A DNA stretch of 64,000 bases, taken from contig JANEZZ010002885.1 in NCBI GenBank assembly GCA_026122225.1, positions 248,001 through 312,000 on the forward strand, written 5' to 3'. The stretch is from Heloderma charlesbogerti. Taxonomy: Eukaryota; Chordata; Lepidosauria; Squamata; Helodermatidae. This document shows, piece after piece, positions 55,420 to 64,000 of this stretch. Every line of letters begins with the position of its first letter. The first letter of the stretch is position 1. The position numbers and the translations under genes are program-made. A model generated the notes under the pieces. That model was not told the DNA's origin. It did no database searches and saw nothing but the letters and a program-made list of their open reading frames with translations.

Positions 55420-56644
55420 CTTCCCCCATCCCTGGTACTGTGGCCTTGGAGGAAGATTCGGACCCAGATAGAAGGGGCTGATGATATGGGGGCTGCTCAG
55501 GCAGTGGAATGCCAGAATGGAGAGAACCACTCTCTACCTGGCTTTTCAGTGGGGCATCTGACACTCCTTACCAGCTGCAAGATTCGGCCTTGAGCGACAT
55601 GTCTACAGCTCAGGAGGCTGACAGCCTTTCTGTCGGGAGAGGCTCAGCTGAGGAACGGGTGGGGGGATTCAAACCTGTCTCTTTGAGAATGGAGGCATCT
55701 AAAGAGAATGGAAGAGGGACTCCCACTTTGGTGTTGCTCACAGATGAAGTTTGCCTGCAGGGCTAGGTGGCCTGGCAAAGAGCTCTAGGTGACCTGCATC
55801 TGTTTAAAAGCAGCTGCAGAGCTCAGGGAACTTCATGGATACAATGTCTTCAGTACTGGAAAACTCTCTTTGGACTATACCTGAACCTTGCGGGCATCTC
55901 TACACCAGCCTAAAACCTGCATTTAAAATGGGGCTTTCTGCTTCCATTTAAAATGCAGGACCACGACTCCCATCTTCACATGCTTCCTTTTTCCCCACCC
56001 CTTCCCCCTCCTTCTCCCCGTATCTGAGTCTTCCATTATCTTTCATTGATCTCACTCCTCTTCTTGCCACTTTTACTCTTTTCACGGAGGAAACTGAAGA
56101 GGAACACAACGGGGTAATTTGATAGCTCATTCTCTGAGATCTATTTAAAAATGGAACAAAGGGCATTTGGTGCAGGAGATGCCCTGGTGGGTCATGGCAT
56201 CATGTAAAGAGCCCACAAACCTCCGTGAAGGAGCAATTTCAATCGCAGGATAAAAGCTCAGTGTGAAGGAGCCCTGCATTTTTGGCTTACCTCAACTTCC
56301 ATGTTTGTGGGACCTTGCCTTGGAAATTATTCCTGAGCCCTGAACTCTTGTAAGTCTAGAAACCTGTGCCTTTGAAACTGTGTCTTAGATTACATTGCTG
56401 GTCTTCAGAATCCTGCTCCCAGTTTCTGTTTGGATTGTATTTTAGAGCTTAATGCTGGCTTTACAACCCTGTCTGTGTTCTTAATTGAACAAACTGATTT
56501 ATTGGGCCTATAATATCTGAGAGGTTTCCATGCCGTGGACTCTAAAGGATTGCTTGTGATTCCATCTCACTACAATAAAGATAGTTCATTGTTTATTTTA
56601 ATCCTGAGCTACTTGTTGGTGTTACAAGGGAACTGGGCCTGACA
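55420..56644 (+). mobile_element. LTR-like sequence split by a Harbinger-like element
   Basis: The right part ends CACTACAATAAAGATAG (poly(A) signal near 56573) then AAGGGAACTGGGCCTGACA, like an LTR end. The left part carries a Ser/Glu-rich open frame (55509-55766) similar in style to the solo LTR at 48948. The left terminus is not resolved. A 383-bp DNA element (55892-56274) sits inside. Confidence 0.45.
55892..56274 (+). mobile_element. PIF/Harbinger-like non-autonomous DNA element
   Basis: A 383-bp element from GGGCATCTCTACACCAGCC to AAAGCTCAGTGTGAAGGAGCCC, flanked by TGC on both sides (55889-55891 and 56275-56277). The interior GGGGCTTTCTGCTTCCATTT and GCAGGATAAAAGCTC is shared with 33234-33644. 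Confidence 0.7.
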
Positions 56645-56874
56645 GCATAAAGTCATAATTGAAAACAGCAACTGCCAGCCATTTTCTGACCTACAAGCCT
56701 GTCTACAAAGAAGTTTTCTTGGCCCTCTGAAAAAGGGCTAGTTAAGAGGCTCTGGTGGACTTTCATTAGAGGGGAATTTCACAGTTGTGGGGCTACTACT
56801 GAGAAGACCCCATGACTAGTAGATACCAATATCACCTTTGAAAGTGATGGTTGATATTTATTTATAAAATGTTC

Positions 56875-57440
56875 AGTTCAGTTTATTGCTTATTAGCAAA
56901 TCAGGTCATACGCACAGAAACACATAATAAAATACCCCTCTTAGACAGCAAGTGGCACCAAAACAAAAAATATTAAGGAGGGTGATTATGAAAAAGCTGA
57001 TGAAAACATTTCCTAGGGGCTATTAAAACATTTCGCAAAGTCTAGACAATATTTATTGACTTATTAAAATATGTTAGCAGATTTAATCTTCTATGCCAAT
57101 CAATAATTTTCATTTCTCCCAAGCCTGTTGGACAAACTTGGCAGTCCTGTAGGATGTATACTAATCTGTACCAGCCAATATTAATAAAGTTGTACTTAGA
57201 GAAGTTTTGTGACTGGACTCAGCTGTTAAGGGTTCAAGATATTGCTTCCTCAGCTCTGCGTACAGAAGATATTCCATTAGAAAGTGTATCATGTTCTCTA
57301 TCTTGGGATAGCCAACTGGGTGGTATCCATGGTGAATCCTATAGCATGCTTTCGTCTCCATCAGCTGCAGAGAGTTCAATCTGCATTTAGTGAGAAGCCA
57401 TCTCATTCTCAACTCATATGAGCCAATAGCACAAATAGGG
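56875..57440 (-). mobile_element. LINE C-terminal fragment, clade uncertain
   Basis: The minus-strand frame 57412-57161 contains a stretch like ENMIHFLMEYLLYAELRKQY, reminiscent of the E.H.L..C..Y...R.....L block after many LINE reverse transcriptases. The preceding CRLNSLQLMETKACYRI fits too. Cysteines are mutated, and the frame ends in ALILAGTD-like text. It could be an L1/Tx1 or another non-LTR clade. Confidence 0.45.
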
Positions 57441-57789
57441 GGGCACCTTGCAAGGGAACATAATTATTTTATAGAGCATACTGGAACAGCTCTCAGCAGC
57501 AGTGGCCATTGCAGTTTGAGTATCGATATCATGTAGTCTTCTAGAGATCTCCTCCTGGGCACCATCATCCCCCCTTGCAAGCAAATAGGTTTGTGAGAAG
57601 CCCAGCTTGGAAATGAGTACACTTATCTCACCTGCCCAAGAGTCTCTCCCCATGTCTTTATAAGCTAACAATACCAAGGGTGGAGCCAACTGAAAAATTA
57701 TCTTTAACCAAAAGAAAATGGCTGCTTTTTGGACAAGCATTTCATTTGTAAAATAAAAAGCCTCATTTCCTGATCTCAGGCTCCTCCCT

Positions 57790-58144
57790 AGAGTGGCCAT
57801 GTGTCCTGCTTTATAGAGGACAGTCCTCCATTTGAAGTCATCCGGTACTTGAAAGACTGTCCAGTCCAAGTAAGTTGAATGATAAAGTACCATAAGAAGG
57901 GAGAGCAGGGCCTTTGAAGTTGCCTATCAACAGTTAGCATCTGGGCAGCAGAGTGAGCACAGGCATACAGTTAATCTGGTAACAGTCTTTTCCTCTAAGG
58001 TGAGATGTATTGTATTTCTATTTAAATTATAGGAATGATTGCTACATTTACATCTATAAATATATAAATTACTGTATGCAGATGATATGCAAATCCATAT
58101 CCTCCTTTGCTCTCTTTTTTGGCAATGCACAAATGGCCACCCTG
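57790..58144 (+). mobile_element. AGGGTGGCCA-type element, copy
   Basis: From AGAGTGGCCATGTGTCCTGC to ACAAATGGCCACCCT, about 355 bp with both termini visible and the same internal blocks as 54574-54940. A minus-strand SINE begins immediately after it. Confidence 0.72.
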
Positions 58145-58350
58145 TTAGGAACGTAGGAAGCTGCCTTATGGCAGGTCAGCCTGCTTGTACATCTAGTCCA
58201 GAATTGTCTACCTGCACTGGCAGTGTCCATGCAGTGGCTCAAGCAGATGTCCTTCCCATCACCTGCTACTTGATCCTTTTCACTGAAGATGCCAGGGACG
58301 GACTGAACCTGTGACCTTGTGCATTTATAGCTCTCACTGTGCTATGTCCT
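58145..58350 (-). mobile_element. tRNA-derived SINE, diverged
   Basis: Reverse-strand copy: AGGAAGCTGCCTTATGGCAG at its 3' side, TGCCAGGGACGGACTGAACC in the B-box region and CTCACTGTGCTATG at the head. It abuts the AGGGTGGCCA element. Confidence 0.72.
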
Positions 58351-58874
58351 GTCCCCAAAGCTGTACTGCTCCAGCTATGGTAAAAAAAATATTTTTAAAA
58401 AGACTTTAAAGACCCAGTGACTTTCCTACAGTTTCTGGGAGTTATTTTTGCAAAACAGAACAAAACAAAACCAGTTTACGACCCTTGTTTTTCAGTTTAT
58501 ACTACATTGTCCTTTCAAAAGGACCTTTTCTTTTCCGATGTCAAGCATTGTAAACTGCAAAGCCACAGTTCCAACAAATATTTGAGTGTTGGTAAAACAA
58601 GAGTTGATGGTAAATTACAACCCTAATGTTTAATCTACAAACCAACCATCTATCATGAAAAGCGGAGAGTGAATATATACATGTATGGCATGATTATAGC
58701 TCTTTGGCCTAAATAATTTATTCAGCTGGTTTTGTTCAACATGTCATATGATTAATCATAACCCACTACCACCACCATGCCAAGACAGAAATTACTCCCC
58801 TTTCCTCATGTTGCCCACAGCCTAACATATAAGGGTCATACGCTGGGCTATAGAAATTATTTAGGCTGCAATTG

Positions 58875-59135
58875 AAGGTGGCCATGTGTCCTCCTTGGAG
58901 TGCCATTTTCTTGGTAGACAGGTGGGGTACAAATCAAATCAATCAATCAGTAATAAGCAGATACATAGTCTTCCCCACTATGGTAAGATGTACTGCTTTT
59001 CTATTTAAATTATATTAATCATGTCTAACTTTTCAGCTATACACGTTGCCAATGTTATGCAAATATTTGTCCTCTTTTGTCTTCTTTTTTGGTGATGTAT
59101 TTCCTCTTTTTTGGTGATATGTAAGTGGCCACACC
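58875..59135 (+). mobile_element. AGGGTGGCCA-type element with an L2-tail-like internal replacement
   Basis: It starts GAAGGTGGCCATGTGTCCTC and ends GTAAGTGGCCACACC. The left half is replaced by GGAGTGCCATTTTCTTGGTA...ACAAATCAAATCAATC, which looks like the tail of an L2 LINE copy (compare 55300-55370). The right half is normal. Confidence 0.6.
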
Positions 59136-59534
59136 ACCACAATTCTTTGCTGACTTTCCCGGGAGTATGCTCCATTGAACTCAGTGAGACTTACCTCTGA
59201 ACAGACACATATAGGATTGTAGTGTTAAAGTTCTAGCAGAGGTATAGTTTGGTGATAGATTAGTACAGATTATTTTGAATGAACTTAAAATGTTTATAAA
59301 TTCAAAGTTTAATTAAGCTTCAGGTAACAGGAGGTAGGAAGGATATGTTTATTTATATAGGCATTGTATCTGTGGATATCAGTCGTAACATGATTATATA
59401 CTACATATATAGTGTTTTCTGTTTTTAAAAAAATATGGATATAATTTTAAATAAAATTGAAACTTTGGGATGAATATGCTGTTTAAAAACAAGAGTTATT
59501 TTTAAGGCTATTACAGTTTTTAAATTGATAAAAT

Positions 59535-59610
59535 TCCTGCATTGAGCAGGGGGTTGGACTCGATGGTCTTATAGGCCCCTTCCAACCCGACTATTCTATG
59601 ATTCTATGAA
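59535..59610 (+). mobile_element. CR1 LINE extreme 3' end
   Basis: TGAGCAGGGGGTTGGACTCG, ATGGTCTTATAGGCCCCTTC and CTATTCTATGATTCTATGA form the diagnostic CR1 3' terminus with two copies of its 8-bp ATTCTATG repeat. Severely 5'-truncated. Confidence 0.85.
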
Positions 59611-59669
59611 AATGTGAAGAAATTGGGAGTTTGTACCCCACTCTACACTGAAAAGTGCAGTGCTTTAGG

Positions 59670-59745
59670 AAATTAAGGCTGCAATCCTACATCCAGTTAC
59701 CGGGGAGTAAGTCCTATTGAACTCAGTGCCCGTACTTCCAAGAAG
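59670..59745. repeat. Short GCAATCCTA..AGTAAGTCC..ATTGAACTCAGT repeat
   Basis: GGCTGCAATCCTACATCCAG, GGGGAGTAAGTCCTATTGAA. Other copies or half copies lie at 27841-27930, 13060-13150, 34100-34165, 52700-52770 and 59160-59222. Many are internally inverted (AGTAAG..CTTACT), so this is another foldback type. Function and class unknown. Confidence 0.55.
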
Positions 59746-59789
59746 ACATGTATATAAGACATGTAAATAAGGCACTGTATATCACCTTA

Positions 59790-60022
59790 TTTATTCCTTA
59801 TTACAGTTCTATCCCACCGTATTTTCCTCTTGCAAGGAACCTAAGGTGGCTTACATGGTCCTCCTCCTCTCCATTTTATCCTCACAACAACCTTGTAATG
59901 TAGGTTAGGCTAAGAGCTAGTGACTGGCCCAAAGTCACCAAGTGAGCTTCATGGCCAAGTGGGGACTAGAATCCAGGTCTCCCCAGTCCAACACTCTAAC
60001 CACTACACCACACTGCCTCTCC
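59790..60022 (-). mobile_element. MIR-like CORE-SINE
   Basis: Minus-strand head AGTGTAGTGGTTAGAGTGTTGG-like, with the plus-strand text reading ATCCTCACAACAACCTTGTAATG, GACTGGCCCAAAGTCACC and GTGGGGACTAGAATCCAGGT. Other remnants of the same type are at 34235-34435, 35440-35575, 12950-13070 and 15165-15240. Confidence 0.72.
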
Positions 60023-61116
60023 TTGTTGGATGCATCCACCACTTGATGCGGGACCTCCTGCAGCATTGATTCCACACCCACCATTTCTCTGCTGATACAT
60101 AGGCATGAGCAATATTATGTGGAATATCCAGAAGCTTACAATGACCAAATCAGGCGTGGGGTGGGGGTGGGGGATGCCAAAGAGATACGAAAGATGGAGT
60201 CATGATTCCCTGATGCAGTCCTTGCTATAGGTGACATGTGTGATTCCAAAAGCATTATATCAGAAAGCACCATTCTGTCAGTGATCCAGATGTGGCATTG
60301 ACTGATATAGGTCAAAGACGACGGCGGAACTCTGGGAGACAATAGCCCTGTTCAGCCCCATGAACATGTGATGGCTTAAATTGGGTAGAGGGTTGGGGCC
60401 ATACATGCTGGCCTGTCCCCTCTGGGTCTGCTGACCCCACCCCCTCAGTTCAGACCTTGCTGTGTTGAATCAGGAAGATCTGAAAAGGACTTGTACTGAC
60501 ATTCACTTGAACATGAGTCTCTGCGCAGTCAGGAACACTGTTTATCAGGGTTCACAAACACGTGGAGAGTTCTGCTCTTGTTCAAGCAAACGTGATTAGA
60601 GAACTTCCTTTCAGTCCTTGCCGATTCAACATGGCAGGGTTGAAACTGAGGGAGGTGCAGCCATCACGCTAGGAGATGTAGGTGGGAATGCCCTGGCCCT
60701 TTACTCACTTTAAGCCCTCATGCATTCAGGCAAATGCCTGGAAAGATCTGAAACTGACTGGAGTATACCACATTTACAAGGAAGATGCTAGCATATTGTT
60801 AGAGACGTGACTGAGAAAAGAAACAACTGGGGAACATGGCTGTAAATAAAGTGTAAGGCATCAGTATTAGCTTTCTCTGTGCCAGAGTAACCAGGTGCCT
60901 GGGATATTCAGCCTTTGCCATTGTTTACTCCCGTATTTTCCATCTCTGCCATGTGCTGCTATTCAGTTCAGTCCTTTCCAGTGTAAGTGCAGTGCTGCTA
61001 ATCTCTAGAAGTTGGCTGCTAAAAATGATGAGAAATCATTTTTCCTTTTAAAAACCTTCAGCCCAAAAGAGATATTACTTTAAATCTGTATCTAGCAGCT
61101 TCGTATTTTTTTTCAT
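60023..61116. other. Unassigned intron 1 sequence
   Basis: AGCCCTGTTCAGCCCCATGAACATGTGATGG near 60343 resembles one end of the TIR element at 52040. The rest is unassigned. Confidence 0.35.
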
Positions 61117-61230
61117 TTTTACTTTAGAGTAGGCCCTGGGGCCCTGATCCAGATAGGGTCCTTCGCGTGGGGGATATGAGAGCTTTTTAAGATCCAGATT
61201 CAGGCCCCCTGCACCTACTCTAAAGTAAAA
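61117..61230. mobile_element. Foldback element TTTTACTCTAGAGTAGGTGCAGGG, second copy
   Basis: TTTTTACTTTAGAGTAGGCCC and GGGCCCTGATCCAGATAGGG at the left pair with CCTGCACCTACTCTAAAGTAAAA at the right. It shares arms and order with 4018-4130. Confidence 0.62.
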
Positions 61231-61602
61231 AGGGGGGGAGGCATAGGTGCTAGATAGGGATATAAAATAATGTTTGTTTTGGCCCTGAAACTTCCCCTTT
61301 AGTAACTGTTCTCATGTTATTTTCAAAACTTACTTTCACAGTCCTGAAGGCTGAAAACTAAGGGGCCAGTCCAGACCCTCCAGCGAGGTATGCCACAGAG
61401 GTGCACATGTGAGGGAATGGATACAGAGAGACAGAAATAGCTCTTCTCCTGAGACTTTCAATCATCAAAGCCAAAAATACTAACATGCCTGGCCTAGCAG
61501 TCACTGCTCACCCTGATTTCCACACTGAAAGAGCAGTGTACTAAAACTTACTGCACATAAAGTCCTGCACAGGGCGGAAGGGGTTGTAGCTCAGGAGGGG
61601 AG

Positions 61603-61785
61603 GGGTCGTAGCTCAGTGGTACAGCCCCTGCTTTGCATGGAGAAAGTCCCAGCTTCAACCCCATCCCCTTCCCCAGGTATGGCTTGAAAAAATCCTGCCT
61701 GAAACCCTGGAGAGCCACTACCAGTCAGTGCTGACAATACTAGGCTAGATGGAGCAATGGTATAAGGCAGCTTCTTATGTTTCTA
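61603..61785 (+). mobile_element. tRNA-derived SINE
   Basis: GTCGTAGCTCAGTGGTACAG (A box) and AGTCCCAGCTTCAACCCCAT (B box), then CTGAAACCCTGGAGAGCCAC and AAGGCAGCTTCTTATGTTTC. The promoter boxes are the best preserved of the copies. Confidence 0.86.
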
Positions 61786-61862
61786 AGTTCCTAGAGTATT
61801 CGCAAAAACCCAGCTCTACATCTAATGCCCATCAGCTTTTGTTGCTAGGAGATGGTTTGTGG

Positions 61863-62220
61863 CTGGGATGGCAACTCGTCAATCACCCCCTCCCCCCAAA
61901 AAGGGGAAAAAAGAGGACACCGATTTGCATGTGCTAATTTATATGTAGAGATGCACATTTAGAAATCATTATAATTTAAATAGAATTACAATACATCTCA
62001 CCATGGTGTGGAAGACTGTGACCAGGTGACCTATGTACCTTGCTCAGTCTGCTAACCAGGTGCTGTTAATGGGCAACTTCAAGGCCCAGCTCTTTCTTCT
62101 GATGGTTCTTTGTCTTTAAACTGGACTTGGACTGGACAGCCTTTCAAATAGAGGATGCCTTCAAAATAGGTGACAGTCCTCTGGCAGCCCTTCATGTTAG
62201 AGGACACCTGGCCACCCTAT
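61863..62220 (-). mobile_element. AGGGTGGCCA-type element, copy
   Basis: Minus orientation, from GGGATGGCAACTCGTCAATC to ACACCTGGCCACCCTA. It carries AATCATTATAATTTAAATAG, CACCATGGTGTGGAAGACTG and ACTGGACAGCCTTTCAAAT. About 358 bp. Confidence 0.68.
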
Positions 62221-62368
62221 TCCTGCTGTCAGATTGACTGAGCCTATCACCTCTTTGAGGAGGGAGAATCCATGATTTGTGCTATCAAAACTGACTGTGC
62301 TGGGAGATTATGTTCTTTGCATCCAGATGCTGTGTGTAAGTGGTCCAGTCATCTGAATCATATGCATA

Positions 62369-63369
62369 TAGGGGTGTACGATTCCCTTACCTGGTTCCAG
62401 TCAGGGTATCTGCTAGGGGGGGAGGTGCTCTGTCCCTCCCTCCAGAATCCTCGACGGGGGGGGGAGGTGATCCAGTCCTCCCCCCTGGAATCCTGCCCAG
62501 CCGGCTCTGCTCCGCAGCAGCTCCGCAGAACAGCCGGCCAGGGCCAGCCGCAGCCAGACTTCCAGCTGCAGACGGGCTGCTGCGGACGCAAATGGCAGCC
62601 ACCATAGCAGCTGCCATTGCGTCCTTCCAGGCTGCCGTGATAGGCTATGTAAGTATTTACCTAGCCTATCACAGCATGCCCCCCCCCAAAACGGCATATG
62701 CAAATGGCGGCAGCTACGGCGGCCACCATTTGCGTTCCTATTTTTTGCGGTTCTAGCCTACGTAAATATTTATGTAGGCAATTACAGCGAAAAAAAAAGG
62801 GAACTGCAAATAAAGTAATGGGCGCTATTTGTGTTTCTTTTTTTTTCCGCTGTAAAAGCCTACGTAAATATTTATGTAGGATTAAATGGTGGGAGGGAAA
62901 AGAATGCAAATAGCGCCCACTATGCTATTTGCGGTTCCCTTTTTTTTTCGTCGTAATTGCCTATGTAAATATTTACATAGGCTAGAATGGCGAAAAATAG
63001 GGAACGCAAATGGTGGCCACTGTAGCCGCCGCCATTTGTGTACACTGGGGTTTTTTGGGGGGGTAGCTGTGATAGGCTACGTAAATTCTTATGTAGCCTA
63101 TCACAGCTGCAAGGACGGCAGTGGCGGCCGCAGCAGCCCGGCCGCAGCTGGCCAGGAGACCAGCCACCACTGCCGCCGGAACCACTGCCACTGGAACCGC
63201 CACCACTGCTGTTGAATGCGCTGCATCTGCCCCAAGTAAGTTCCGTCCCGGGGGATTCCGCGGGGGGGAGGCGGGGGGCAGGAGGCCGTTCTGCCACGGA
63301 TTCCAGGGGGCCGAATTCTAAAGAATCCAGCCTCACTGGAATCCATGGTGGAATTCTCTGCCATCCCTA
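62369..63369 (+). mobile_element. Palindrome-array hAT MITE, copy 11
   Basis: A 1001-bp element running from TAGGGGTGTACGATTCCC to GGAATTCTCTGCCATCCCTA, flanked by TATGCATA (62361-62368) and TATGCCCA (63370-63377), six of eight matching. Five palindromes alternate with CAAATGG/CAAATAGCGCC palindromes. The first and last are the GATAGGCTACGT type. The middle three are CTAGCCTACGT-like variants with decayed arms. It is the longest copy in the window. Confidence 0.87.
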
Positions 63370-63377
63370 TATGCCCA

Positions 63378-63947
63378 GCACCATTCTGTGTGAACAGCGA
63401 CCAGTCCAGATTCCAGAATGGGATCTGCATGCAAACGTTTGCTTCTGTCTTGCCTCACTGATTCAGGGAGATCAAAGATTGCAGTTGCTTCCAGCATCAC
63501 ACTGATTTTTATTCAACTATTTCTCAAGAATGCTTTTATAAAGAAAATCTCATATCCTGCTACATTTTTCATTGTTTCTGAAGGTCCAATGAAGAAGTTC
63601 CTAAATCATGAAATGGTGGAGGCATGGCTGAACATAAAAATGCATGAGACTTCTGTTCCAGCCCCATGAACTGGAATCTTTAAACAAGTTTTGTTAATTG
63701 TTTATGTTTAGTCTGCATGATTCAGGCTAGGTCAGAGATAACTGATTATACATACATTCATTTGCTCCCTTCATTCTTTTTTATTTTTCTTTAAATTCTC
63801 ATTATGATATGCTGTATTTAAATATATTGTTTGGGGGTGTATTGTGCACACTCATTTATATATCTAGTATAAAATATATTACTGACTGTAAGGTTGCTTT
63901 CAAGCTTTATTATTATATAACATGATAATTTCATCTCTATTTTTGCT
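63378..63947. other. Unassigned intron 1 sequence
   Basis: AT-rich, no feature recognised apart from the terminal microsatellite. Confidence 0.4.
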
Positions 63948-63985
63948 GTTATTATTATTATTATTATCATCATCATCATCATTAC
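63948..63985. repeat. (TTA)n(TCA)n microsatellite
   Basis: Five TTA units followed by five TCA units near the end of the window. Confidence 0.93.
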
Positions 63986-64000
63986 TATAAGACTACTTAT

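Larger units (their letters stand above)
18292..64000 (-). other. DKK2: Presumed DKK2 intron 1 (first part), over 45 kb, repeat-rich
   Basis: No sequence resembling DKK2 exon 1 (signal peptide and start codon) was found on the minus strand here. No other gene was recognised either. DKK2 is known to have a very long first intron in mammals, so the simplest reading is that the whole region is intron 1. It could in part be upstream sequence if exon 1 is present but too diverged for me to see. Confidence 0.6.

Overview
The window is non-coding-rich vertebrate nuclear DNA, most likely from a squamate reptile (lizard or snake). The grounds are 5'-truncated BovB/RTE LINE tails, CR1 and L2 LINE 3' ends, tRNA-derived SINEs, many hAT-type MITEs and long introns. 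I cannot name the species.

The only protein-coding gene I can support is DKK2 (Dickkopf-2, a secreted modulator of Wnt/LRP6 signalling) on the minus strand. Three coding exons are present with clean splice sites and matching phases: exon 2 at 18141-18291 (most of the N-terminal cysteine-rich domain), exon 3 at 12497-12637 (linker) and terminal exon 4 at 7274-7524 (C-terminal cysteine-rich domain and stop). Together they encode 180 residues. Exon 1, with the signal peptide, was not found and presumably lies beyond 64000, so intron 1 would exceed 45 kb. The 3' UTR probably runs down to a poly(A) signal near 5517.

Almost everything else is transposon-derived. Intron 3 holds a 5'-truncated, broken Gypsy-type LTR retrotransposon (about 8003-11653) antisense to DKK2. 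Its 3' LTR is split by a palindromic hAT MITE. Intron 2 holds a MITE-BovB-L2 cluster and a 48-bp minisatellite that is also split by a MITE. The region above 18.3 kb (intron 1) carries LINE tails, solo LTRs, PIF/Harbinger-like elements with 3-bp target duplications and several foldback MITE families.

The most striking content is a group of eleven GC-rich non-autonomous elements starting TAGGGATG/TAGGGGTG, most with 8-bp target-site duplications (hAT signature). They cover about 7.5 kb. Ten of them are built from an array of short perfect palindromes sharing a TACGTAAATATTTACGTA core, alternating with a second palindrome containing AAATGGCGGC. One copy (45417-46387) arranges these into a palindrome of palindromes nearly 500 bp long. 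This modular structure, and the paired changes in both arms of variant palindromes, is my main candidate for something undescribed. No transposase for them is present here.
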